Below the pieces are notes generated by a model, which worked only from the letters and a program-made list of their open reading frames with translations, made no database searches and was not told where the DNA came from. Shown in pieces: positions 9,453 through 20,600 of a stretch of 21,469 nucleotides of DNA (position 1 is its first letter; each line of letters opens with the position of its first letter). The position numbers and the translations under genes are program-made. Source of the stretch: a virus; the IMG/VR virus record IMGVR_UViG_3300048508_000330, positions 1 to 21,469 of that record. One strand, 5' to 3'.

Positions 9453-9488
9453 CGTTTTCCGCCAAATACTAGCATTCTTTGTCCTTAG

Positions 9489-9496
9489 TATTTATA
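9489..9496 (-). promoter_or_regulatory. T4-type late promoter for the DUF4815-type gene
   Basis: The minus strand reads TATAAATA exactly, the T4 late consensus -10 element recognised by the phage sigma factor gp55. It ends 37 bases before the ATG at 9452 and lies just 5 bases downstream of the terminator U-tract, so it restarts transcription after gp8. No -35 element is expected for this class. Transcription probably starts near 9482, giving a leader of about 30 bases that carries the GGCGG ribosome site. Confidence 0.8.
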
Positions 9497-9501
9497 GAGA
9501 T

Positions 9502-9533
9502 AAAAAAAATCCCCCGAGGATCTCAGGGGATTT
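9502..9533 (-). terminator. Intrinsic terminator after the gp8-like gene
   Basis: The minus-strand transcript forms a 12-pair stem AAAUCCCCUGAG / CUCGGGGGAUUU with a 3-base AUC loop, followed by five U (eight in a row counting the end of the stem). The ninth pair is U-G in the minus-strand RNA; read on the plus strand it would be a C-A mismatch and there is no U-run on that side, so the signal is oriented for leftward transcription. It begins 18 bases past the TGA stop of the gp8-like gene. Confidence 0.9.
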
Positions 9534-9551
9534 AAAGTTATTTACTTATGA

Positions 9552-11363
9552 TCAGAATTCGATGACTAGTTTGATATCTTCAATCTGGTCAGGAGCACGA
9601 GTGATCAAACGACGGTTCTCTTGGTAGATAACATCGCCAGAGTTATTCTTAATTTCTGCGGCTGCTAAACCAGCAGTAAATGATACACCCAGAAGTGTGC
9701 TTGCATATGTTGTATCAACATTACCTGCAGCAGCGGAAAGAACACCAGAAATAGCATTAGAACCATTACTTTCAAATGCTTGGACTACACCTTGATCAAC
9801 GTGTGCATCAACAGTTTGAATATACTTAAGAACACCTGCAGTAGAAGAACCACTGTCTAGAACCCAAGAAACAACAGTTCCTTTTGCAGTGCCACCAGTT
9901 ACAGTCTGAGAAATTGTTTCATCAGGAATAAAATCTGCAGTTGCTCCAGTAATCTTAACTGCTTTTAATCCAGATAGTGTATCTTGAGTAGCAAAGGTGC
10001 TTGTGCCTGCGCGAACGGGATCCTTGATAATACCAATACGACGGAAGTCGTTATCAACAGGGAAGTCTCCAGAACCTTCTGAATAGGTAAGGCGAATGTT
10101 AGTCATTACACGCTTGCCATTCAACTCTAGTTCATGATCGAAACCATGACCACCTTCAGGAGGCATCACAACCTCAATAGCACCCGTTGCGTCTGCAGCG
10201 GTAGCAACTGCTGTGGTTAAACCAGCATCAGAGAAGAGGTTGCCGTTTCCTAGAAGGACATTGGCATAGGTGTAATCCTGACCTCTTGCTTGGACACTAG
10301 CAGATGTAATAGTGCCAGAACCATCGGTAGCAAACTCAATTACTCCTCCAGTTCCATCACCCTTGATGCTAGTAAATAGTGTTTGTGAAGCAGGTAGGTT
10401 AACACCACCATCTTCAATAAGAGCGACATCAATTGCTCCATCAACAGCAGCACCAGTAACAGCAGTACGGGTATTGTTGGCAGGAAGAACAATCGGCATG
10501 AAGTCCGAAGATAAGAATCTTAGAACATCATCAGTTGGCATGGTGTACATGTACTTCCAGATGTATCCTGCACCAGATGTCTCAGTATAAAGACCGGTGC
10601 CAGAAGCATAGTTGCCACCACTAGTTTTTGGTTCTTCAGTGGCATTTTGACCGGATGCATTAGCAACGTTTTCTCCGTTGTAGAGGCACTTAAAGACTTC
10701 GTAATCAGAATTCATTACGTAGAACTTAGCATCGGAAATGCTTGTTTGGTTTGTAGCAGTCTGCTTACCAACTTGTCCACCACCACCAGGGGTAGCAGAA
10801 TAGTCTGGTTTCCACATGTCAAACTTAGGGTTGGCAACTTGATCCCAGTTATAACGACGGATAACTGTTCTCGCGAATGCATCAGTAATACGCTTGGCAG
10901 CAATGATTTCGTCGTATACGTTGAGTTTCTCTCTCTGGTTGTCCAAAGGAAGAGGGGGAATATCCTCTGTTGCGTAGCGATAAACACCAGATTGCGCTGT
11001 TGCAGCAGTATCAGATGAACCACCGTCTGCAGTTTCTTTTAGACTTGAACCAATGGGGGGAACAGAGTTTGTTCCGTTGCTGCCAAAAACGTCGGTTAAT
11101 AAAAGGGCACTATCATAAACTTCGGCAACTGTTGCACGGAAAGCAGTAGAACCATACGTTCCAACATACACTTCGTTTCCAACAGTAAAGTTAGTTGAAG
11201 ATTTTGAATAAACTTCGATATACGCTTTCCATGGTTGGGGTCTTCCAACAAAGAAATACATTCTGGTGCGCTCGGCACTGGTTTCACTTGGACCTTCTGT
11301 CAAGGATTCCAAGAATTGTTTAGCGTTAAAAATTCTAAACTTATCTGAGATAATAGCAGCCAT
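9552..11363 (-). CDS. 8: T4 gp8-like baseplate wedge subunit
   Basis: A 603-residue protein from ATG 11363 to TGA 9552. The N-terminus (MAAIISDKFRIFNAKQFLESL) and motifs YFFVGRPQPW (36-45), FDMWKPDY (181-188), YEVFKCLYNG (221-230) and GYIWKYMYTMPTDD (266-279) match the proteins annotated as gp8 in T4-like cyanophages, as I recognise them. T4 gp8 itself is 334 residues, so the marine form is much longer; the extra part is beta-rich and glycine-rich and includes a G-x-x-Y-like segment (ARGQDYTYANV). gp8 joins the wedge in the baseplate. The gene has its own pair of late-promoter octamers and its own terminator, so it can be made as a single-gene late transcript. Ribosome site is weak (GGAA about 10 bases upstream). 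Base composition is GC-richer than both giant neighbours (26/60 and 29/60 in two sampled lines). The gp8 family call is fairly sure; subunit details are by analogy. Confidence 0.8.
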   Translation of the reverse strand: MAAIISDKFRIFNAKQFLESLTEGPSETSAERTRMYFFVGRPQPWKAYIEVYSKSSTNFTVGNEVYVGTYGSTAFRATVAEVYDSALLLTDVFGSNGTNSVPPIGSSLKETADGGSSDTAATAQSGVYRYATEDIPPLPLDNQREKLNVYDEIIAAKRITDAFARTVIRRYNWDQVANPKFDMWKPDYSATPGGGGQVGKQTATNQTSISDAKFYVMNSDYEVFKCLYNGENVANASGQNATEEPKTSGGNYASGTGLYTETSGAGYIWKYMYTMPTDDVLRFLSSDFMPIVLPANNTRTAVTGAAVDGAIDVALIEDGGVNLPASQTLFTSIKGDGTGGVIEFATDGSGTITSASVQARGQDYTYANVLLGNGNLFSDAGLTTAVATAADATGAIEVVMPPEGGHGFDHELELNGKRVMTNIRLTYSEGSGDFPVDNDFRRIGIIKDPVRAGTSTFATQDTLSGLKAVKITGATADFIPDETISQTVTGGTAKGTVVSWVLDSGSSTAGVLKYIQTVDAHVDQGVVQAFESNGSNAISGVLSAAAGNVDTTYASTLLGVSFTAGLAAAEIKNNSGDVIYQENRRLITRAPDQIEDIKLVIEF

Positions 11364-11399
11364 TGGTTTTCTGTTCCGACGTAAGGTTTGTGCCTGAGT

Positions 11400-11413
11400 T
11401 ATTTATATTTATA
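11400..11413 (-). promoter_or_regulatory. Two overlapping T4-type late promoter octamers for the gp8-like gene
   Basis: The minus strand reads TATAAATATAAATA, two perfect TATAAATA octamers offset by 6 bases and sharing two bases (11406-11413 and 11400-11407). The proximal copy ends 36 bases before the ATG at 11363. It sits in the 60-base gap after the giant gene, which ends in tandem stops UAA-UGA (11426-11421). No terminator hairpin is visible in the gap, so read-through from the giant gene is expected to add to transcription from here. Confidence 0.8.
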
Positions 11414-11423
11414 CCGTTATTCA

Positions 11424-11620
11424 TTAAATTGTAAACGGAATCAATTCTTCTGTGGCGTTGATGGAATTTGGTCCATTATAAAGAGTGCAACCTGTAAATT
11501 GGGTTGCTGTCTTGCCAGTATATTGAATCACTGTTCCACCACTGGTAAATAAGTATCCTTCACTTGGGAAGTATGTAGTATCTTGAACAACGATGTTTCC
11601 GCCAATAGTTCCAGAAGAAG
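11424..11620 (-). repeat. Module copy D (C-terminal): V-x-D-T / GY / Y-x-G-K type
   Basis: The last about 65 residues of the giant protein: IVVQDTTYFPSEGYLF, then VIQYTGKT and FTGCTLYNG. This is one of four dispersed copies of a module of about 55-65 residues; the others are at 12366-12563, 17941-18130 and 20784-20942. The conserved frame is a short strand, D-T or its equivalent, a bend before G-Y, an E/T-I/V strand, and a final G/N-rich segment followed by N-A or T-A. Confidence 0.6.
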
Positions 11621-14600
11621 AACTAATTGCAACTGGATTTTGAATGGAAGGTGGCATCAAATTAAACTTATCCCCTACTAAAGTATAACTAGAGTTTCCT
11701 CTTTCCTGGAAATCTTTTATAGTGAGTGCTCTAAAGTAAATATCAATTTCTGCAAGTGTTAATCCAGAAACGGATGCTGTTCCATCATCAAATATACCCT
11801 CAAAATGTCCTATGGTATGACCAACATTGGTTTTAGTATAGTTTCCTATGTAATCTGCATCAAGACCAAATACCGAGTTATTGATGTAGATTATAGTTCC
11901 ATCACGTTTCACAACTCCGTAATCATCAAGTAGATTTACAAATCCATTCAGTCTAGTGCCAACTGGGTCGCTAATAAAGACACTCTCTTGGTATCCATCA
12001 ACTACACCACCAGGAGGTGGAGTTATGGATACTTCAGTTGCTGCTTTTTGGAGATCAAGTTGAGATTGAACAGATTGTAATGTGTTAATAATTTCTACAT
12101 CTGAAGTAGTTGTAAAAGAAGATACAATATTAAATGTTGGTTCTAATTTATACCTAATTTGAGACTCAATTGCAGAAACAGACTCTACATTAAATTGTTT
12201 TTGAACTTCAACAACTATTTGCTTAGTGATAGTCTTGATATCAGCAGGCGGTGTTATAAACTGTTTCTGTGATGCGCCACCACTAGAAATTCCAGAAGCA
12301 ATGTTGACTGTAACAAGTTGAGACTCGGACTCAACAATCGAGATACCCGCAGAAGCAACAGATACTGGATCGGGAACTTGTCTAATAAATGTGCCAGCGT
12401 TCCATGCTTGTGCAGAAGTATTATCAAGACCACGCTCAACCATTAAGAAACGATCATTTAACTTGCGTAGATAACGTACAATCTCTCCTCCAACCAGCAG
12501 GTATCCATTAGTACTAAACTTGCTTGTATCAGCAACGTAGATAATAGTATCTGTTGGAGATAGAGGTGCTTGTAGGAAGGATCCAGAAGCAAAGTAGTTA
12601 ACATTATTGAGGTAATTGTTCTCAACAATAGTCGTAAACTTATTGGTAATCTCCTTAGTTGCAGATATAGTAAGAGTAGACTCAGACTCGATGTCAACAA
12701 TATATGGAGTCTCAATAAAGAAGTAAATTTCAGTGCTATTATGTTGCGTATCAATAGGTGCTACTTGATCATTCAGTTGTTTTTCTGTTCTGATTGTATC
12801 CAATCCACCAGTCAAATCCGAACTAACTTCTAGTGCAGCAGGATATATTTCAGCAGTAATAACTTTGTCAATATTGACAGGACTATCAACTAATGTTGAC
12901 GAAAGAGATGTTACATCAACTGCTTCATTTCCTAAGATACTGACAGTGGAATATATAGAAAATCCAATTGACTGCTGTATGTTTATTTTGACATCGATTA
13001 AAGAAACACCAATATCAGTATCTTCTAATACATCATATCTTCTAGCGACAACAACTTTTGGTGCCTTAGTATATCCAGATCCACCTGTAATTAGTTCAAC
13101 ACTAATTACTTGACCTTTGCTTACAATTACTTGTGCTCTTGCACCACCACCATTGCCATCTTCTGATAAGAAGTTAATTATGGGTGGTGTATAATATTGA
13201 TATGCAGTAGGTTGTGTAATTGGAGCATAACTGCGCTTATTCCAATCGAGTCTTACAACTGATCCATTTTCAACTACTGCGACAATAGAAAGTCCTTCAC
13301 CTCTAGTGATACCACTATATGGTCCAATATTAACTTGTCCATAAAAAGAATTGGAAAGTTGTTCTCCTAGTCTCTGTTCTTTAGATGTAAGAACTGAAGG
13401 TAGTTCATTAATTTTTCTAAAACCTTCCTCACCTTCAACACGGATCAATGAACCATTTGAAATACTAACAAATGGATTTTTGTATGTCTTTCTCCAATAA
13501 GTTCCACGCCAGTTTTGATCAATACCTCTCAATAAAAGATTATTATCTTCATCTTTTTCATACGTTATGCTACTTCCAGCAAGTGTAAATGAAACGTCAG
13601 TGTTTAACGAATATCTTCCCTTAACAGCAAATGTTATTGGAATATTTTCAATCAATTCTGCTTTGTATCCAAAACATTCAAATGTCAGTGTAGATCCATT
13701 ACTACGTGGAGTATTAATTTCTCCAATAATATTATAAGTACCATCTGGTCTGATTTGGAAAGCTTGAATAGGAGCTCCGCCTTGATTGCCCATCCATGCT
13801 CTCAATTCAAAAGCAGGAAGACCACTTGTAGTTTCCAATACTACTACAGAGTTTGCATAATATTGATCTACATTATAATCATATAGATTTAGAATTTGAC
13901 CGACATCTCTACCATAAAGGTATCGCATGTCAACTTTCATTTGTTGTGTAACAGAAAATTCAAAGAAAATATTTGGTCCAGATACAGTATAAGAAATACC
14001 TTCTTTCTGTAATACTCCATCAACAAATACTAATAGATAATCTGGTTCTTCGATATTTGCAACCGTAAGGTCTTCTAGATCCAGAATAAGGAAAGGACCA
14101 CTCCTTATATTATTAATCAAATTAGGATCGATGGTGAGTCTTTTGTAATTACCAACACCAATACCAATAATTTTTTCTACTGCTGTAGGTTCCCCAAGAG
14201 TTTTGGCACCTTCATATTGATCCCAAATTGGTGCTACATCAAACACTAATTTATTTGGAACAACAGTTTTATCAATATAATACGAATCATCACCAGGATA
14301 ATTTGCATTATACTTAGTTTCTTGTAAAACAGCATTAATTGTAATTAAAAGATTTTCATCTTTTTCTGTGGATACTGCTGCTCCATCATCCCAATACATT
14401 TCAAACTCTTTTGTTTCTCCATCAACATAATCTGGAAGTGTTTTGTCTACGGAGATAGAATTTAATACATCATCTAAATTTTCATACAAAGAATTTACAG
14501 ACGATATAACATCATTACATTCTTCTGCAGTTAATAAAGGGTCTCCAATAATATTGTAATTTGAATATGTTGGGGTAGTAGACCAATATCCAGATTTATT

Positions 14601-17600
14601 TTCATTCTGTTTTACCGATTCTACAACACCCGATCCATTCTCAATAATATCTTTTGTGATATCAATAAATGTATTAATCGATGATTCGACTTCTTGGCAA
14701 TATGGGAACTGAGTATCTGCAGCAACCGTCGCATCTACAAAAGGTGCAATGCTAGTATATGTTCCAGCGCCAAGAGTATTTCTCATTGCCGAATTCATTA
14801 GAATCGCTAATTGATCCCATGCAGCAATAGCAGCAGTCGTTTCTGTTGATGATCTATTAATATACGTTAATTCTTCACCGTAAGGGTATCCTCTATTGGT
14901 ATAATAAAGTTGAGCAAAATTAACCACTCTTTCATTGCCACCAAATTTTAAATGATATACAATATTATCAATTAAGAATCCAAGATCGCGATAGCATTTT
15001 GCTTTATCGCTAGAGGGAAGAGCATAATTTGCATAGACATATTCGCTAACTTCTTCCTGAAGATACAATTTATTGCCAGCAATTAAATTTCCTGCATCAT
15101 AGAAAGTTCCGTTATTGATACCGCTTAGATAGAAAGTTGCGCTGTCTACACCAGAAAATGATAAAGGAACACTTAAAGTGTCTCCTGGATTAACGGCAAA
15201 CTGATCTCCTGGTTCTACATTACCAATACTAGTGGACAATCCAAGATCATTACCACCTGTATTTCCATCTAAAGATGTGGTTCCTGCAGATGCTCCACCA
15301 GCACCAACACCAGAGTTAACTAATGCTGCTTTTGATAATGTAAGTTTTGATATACTATCAATGGAAACAATTTTTGTGTCTGGAGTAAATGCTCTACCAG
15401 AACTAATATGCATTCCGACAGCAAGATTGTCTGTGTTAGAAACCGTTACTGTTTTTGATCCTTGAATATATTCAACAGTTTCTTCAACAAAATCCCAATT
15501 CCTAATAGCAAGTTTTGCTAAATTAGTTGCATATTTGAATATATTAAGCGATTCTGTTTTGTTATCTGTAATATATGCAGATCCAGAAAAGAAAATGCTG
15601 GCATAATCAACAACTTTAGTATTACCACCAAATCGTAAATCATGACTATAAGAATCTAGAATATATCCAATATCAGTTTGGTAATCATCTAATTTTGTAC
15701 TCCAATCTAAAGATCCATAAGATCCTTTACCATATCCAACCGATTCTTCTATGATAAACTGTTTGTTTCTTTCAATTTGATTTGCTGCATCAATCCATCT
15801 ACCGTTTCTTTGATAGATGTTTCTAAGTTTTCTTAAATGTTTTGTGTTATATTGACTATCCTTAAAGTAAAAACTTCTACCAACAAACTTCATTCCAACA
15901 TAAGGGGTTGTATCTGAAGAGTTGTTTCCTGTTAGTTTTACTCCATTACCAAGAGGAGGAGCAGAGAATACAATTGTATCTCCAGATACTGTATATGCTA
16001 CTCCTGGTTCTTGAATGATACCGTCTAATGTGACAATAATACTTTTTTCATTAATTGGACTGAATGCAACTCCAAAGTTATCCAAGACTTGGAAGACTGT
16101 AGATCCTTGCAATCTTCCATCTGTGTCATAATATCCATCAAATGGTGAAGCAAGAGTAAACTCAAATGCACGAGTTTCATTGAAGTTAAACTCTGATGTA
16201 GCGGCAGAACCCTGTCCTTTACGGATTCTGGTATTTTCAACTTTTTGAATTGTTTGTGTAGTTACTTGCTTGGTGCTTTGTACTGTAATTTGATTCTTTT
16301 CAGGATCCCATAGTTGAATAATACTAAAACTATCTGCTTTGCCAGTAGCAACAGGCATCACAGTATCTGCAGTTGTTTCTATATCAACTTGACCAAATAA
16401 CTTAAATCCTGCAGGGTGTGTGGTAGATTTAATTAAATCTCTCCACTGTTCTATAGGTGTTTTTGATTTGACAACATAAGAATAGTCTTGATAAAAGAAA
16501 CTATCAGTTAACTTTTGGTTTGCTACTCCCAATTTTCCTTTATCGGAAACATAGTATCCAAGGTTATCAAAGAAACTTGAAATATTAGTTTTGAATGAAG
16601 ATACAAAAATACTTTTAATAGTTCCTGTTGCATTGGAAACAATTCCAACCAAAGAAACATTTTCTCGTATAATTCCTTGAATATTAGATAACTTAACTAA
16701 ATTGGATCCATTTCTATACTCAGAAACTTTTGCACGAAGTACTTCAACACCATTGATTGTCTGAGTAACATATTCTCCATTCCTGAACTCCCCGCTAAAG
16801 TTAGTTAAAGATACTGTATACTGAGAAGTTACATCTGATGAAACTGTGTTATCTAAATGGTATGCTCCCCCATTATCAATAATTCTTATACTTTGTGGAA
16901 TACCAATACTGCTACTCTCTCCGTATAATTCAATATCACCTTCAACAATTTTAATTGTTGGAGCATAAGTATAACCTTTTCCAGGACTTACAACTGTAAT
17001 AGAAAACAGTCTTCCACTTTGTTGAACAACATCAAAAATAACACCAGAACCATCTGCATCCATAACAATTGCTTTTGGATTTACATAATCCGAACCAATG
17101 TTATCAATTCTTACTGATTGAATTGTTTTTGTTGCATCATCAAATAATACAGTGGCAGAACCTCTATAATTTAAAGTTGGATCTACACCAACAATCAAAG
17201 GAATTTTTTTATAATTTTCTCCAAGATTAACAATTTTAACATTATCAATTTCTCCAATAGCAAACTGACCAGATGTTGTGTAATTAATAGTTCCAGATCC
17301 ATCCCACAATGGTGCATAAGGAACATCATAGACAAATCTATTTGGTGTTACATAATTTAAAGTTTTTGTTCCCTGAAGTGGGTCATTAATAATTTTTAAA
17401 AATGCTCCATCGGAATTTACAATTTCGTTTTTATCAAAGTAGTAAAAATTGAGAAATTTTGTTCCTTTTTTGATAGTGTAATTATTCTGTGCTAATCTAG
17501 AACCAAATCCAAATTTAACTTCTGTATATGATCCAGTATTTCCTGGCAAAACAATAGAGGTAGTTTTTTCTTGTGTAATTAAGTTAAAACTCTTACTAGG

Positions 17601-20600
17601 ACTTAGGTCAAAATATGTTCCTGTCAATGAAGAATGTGAAGTATCAAATACGTACTTGTAAAACTCTTGTATGTTAATATTTGGATTCGGTGTAAATGAT
17701 ACGTTATCTTCAGAAAATTCAAACTTATACTCTACATCACTAACAGAACTAATTGAAACTAGTCTCTCTGGGGAACTTGCATCAAAGAATGTTGTACTAA
17801 TTGTTAACTCTTGCGCTACTCTTTTTTCAATAGAATACCCAAATACAATTGTCGCTTCTTGAGTTGAAGCATCATATGATTTGATGTATCCACTACCATT
17901 GTTATTGGTGATTTGATAATCTGCAGTAAAATTATAATTTGGTTTGTATAAAGATACCTCTGCTTCATTGTAATGATCTACTGCAGTTGTATTATCTTGT
18001 GCTCTAGAAACAGAAAGAATATTTCCATTGATCGCTGTAATTTGAACAATTTCAGAACCAATCGACAAGTAATCACCAACTGCAAATCCGTTTGTAGTTT
18101 TTAATGGAATACTACTAGAAGATAATGAAACACCAGCATGATCAACATATACAGTAAGTCTAGAAGAACTTAGTGATCCTCCAGATCTTGCAAGTTGATC
18201 ATCATCAACACCCAAATAATCACCTCTTTTATATCCACTACCACCGGTTTCAATTTGAATACTGTTAACAACTCCTGCACTGGAAACAGTAATTGATGCT
18301 GTAGCACCAGTTCCAGAACCTCCAGTAAGAGGAACTCCAGTATATGAACCTGATGTATAATCAGCTCCACCATTTAATATGGTAAATCTGCCAACACCGT
18401 TATACTCAATATTTGATTCGTTTTTTGGAGAATTGAAAATAACTGTTTGATACAGTCTTTTTCTTAAAAAGTAATTTTTAGTCTTAGATGCATCATCAGG
18501 AAAAATGCTAATAGAAACTTCATCGCCAATTGCTAAACCGTGATTCTCATCTGTCTCAATTAAACCAACACTTTGATTGACTTCAAATGGTTCTAAGTTA
18601 TCGCTAAGAGATACTAGAGTTACAATTTTAGATCCAGAAGTATTGAATAAATTGTCAGACTGTAAAAAATAATCTTCGTCAACTATCCAAGTTCCTGTTA
18701 AAACTTTAATTTTTAATGTGTTTTGTCTGCTAGTTCCTTCTAAAATTTCGGCAGTAGCAATAGGAGGATTAATACCATCAGTTAAACTTAATGTAGCACC
18801 TTTAGTGTAATTACTATCTTGATCAATAGTAAGAATGAAAGTTTTAATATCTGCAGAGAAAGTTCCGGTATTGTTAAATGTTCCAATAACATTTTTAAGA
18901 ACAATAATGTTATCATCTTTTACTGTTCCTACAATAGAGCCAGATGCTCCACTCGCCGGTTGCCTCAATACATCGTCAACAAACAAATATGCATTTTGAA
19001 TAGTAGTTAGTTTTACTACCTTATCTTCTCTAGATTGCAAATAACTTACAGTTTCACCTTTAACAGAAGAAACCAATGCTTCGACATTTTTTCCTTCAGT
19101 ACCAAAATTATCAAAGAATAATTTTGAGTTTATCGAAAAATTGCTAGATGATCTGTCAGTAGTAATACTATCTACAGTTCCTGAAGTAATTGCACCAATC
19201 TGTGCAATTAAACCTTCTCCATTACCTTGCATACCAGGACGATAAAACCTTTTGGAATTCTTAGGAACATCATTTTGATTGATGTCGGAATTATAATTGC
19301 TATTTACTGGTAGTGAATAATATTTGTCTCCTAAAACATATGGAAACTGTGGTACTTGATTGCTATCAATGGTCAGGAAATATGCATAAGTTCCTTCTGG
19401 AAAATCTGGAGTAATACAGAATCTTCCATTATTTTCATCCAAAGAACCACTCTTGTGATTATATTTGTAGTCATTGACAAAAGATCCCAATGCATAGTTT
19501 CTTTCAGCAGGTCCATTCTGACGATCTGATCTGATAGAATAACTAGAAGTCATTCTTTCAATGGATGATTGTGAATCTAAAGGATCTGAATGTCCAAATG
19601 GTCCGTAAATTGGGTTGCCATCATAAGCAAAACCTATGATAGGTGAATGAGTCTTAATTGTGGGTTCTGTATCTGCGCTGTTTAAGTTATCGTTAAGTGC
19701 GATTCTTAATGATTTTGGATTTGCAACCTGTCCATATCCATATTCTAGAACGTTATTATAATTTGCAAAAGAATATCCAAATTGTGTATCTAATTCTTCT
19801 TTTACCTTTTCAAATCTATTTTTAACCCATTCTTTCAGTAAAGGTGTCGCAGTTGCATCTTCGCCAACTGCAACAATTTGAACTTCAATATTTTTTTGTG
19901 TATAAAGAGTTCCACCAAAAACTTTATTCAGTTCAGTAATTTTTCCATCTGTATCAACAACAGAGGTATACTCAGCAAACCTACCTCTACCAACTTTGTC
20001 TCTTATTACTACAGTTGGTGGAGATGAATAGAATTTGCCAGGATCATCAATTACAATACTAGTTACTTCACCTCCTGTTATAACAGCAGTTGCTTTAGCA
20101 CCTCTTCCTGAAGTAATTTCGACAGTTGGTGTTCTTAAGAAAGTGTCATTAGTATCAACTACGATACTATCGATAACATTGCCTGTTAAAAATGATCTTG
20201 CTTTACTTGGAAGACCATCAATTAATACAAAAGGTGGATTTACATAATTTCTGCCTCTTGTATTAACAAGAATTTGTTCTAGTTTACCAAAACGAATACT
20301 CTCTTCATCTTTATAACCATAAACAGGAACACCATTGAGAAGAATACCAACATCTCTATTTGGTGTTCTATAGATTTCAGTGGTTGTTGCAGGAACTTTT
20401 CTTATGATTCTAAGAAGTTTCTGATCCAACATGGTTTCAGAAACTGTGCTACCATCAAAAATATTATATGATGGATAACTAGAACTTGTAATATAGTAAT
20501 ATTGATCATCTGCAAAAATAGCAGAGACATCTGTAGACACACCTGTTAGTGCATTTTGCACAGATGTATTAGTCGATGCACTAACGGATGCACCAGTTCC

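Noticed and set aside
9425-9475. Short reading frame (ATG 9475, 16 codons) overlapping the DUF4815-type start
   Set aside because: It is out of frame with the gene and begins about 7 bases from the probable transcript start, leaving no room for a ribosome site.
9502-9533. Terminator read for the plus strand
   Set aside because: On the plus strand the stem has a C-A mismatch and no U-run follows; there is also no plus-strand gene to terminate.
11364-11423. Terminator after the giant protein
   Set aside because: No inverted repeat with a U-tract is visible in this gap; only the promoter octamers and a weak ribosome site are present.
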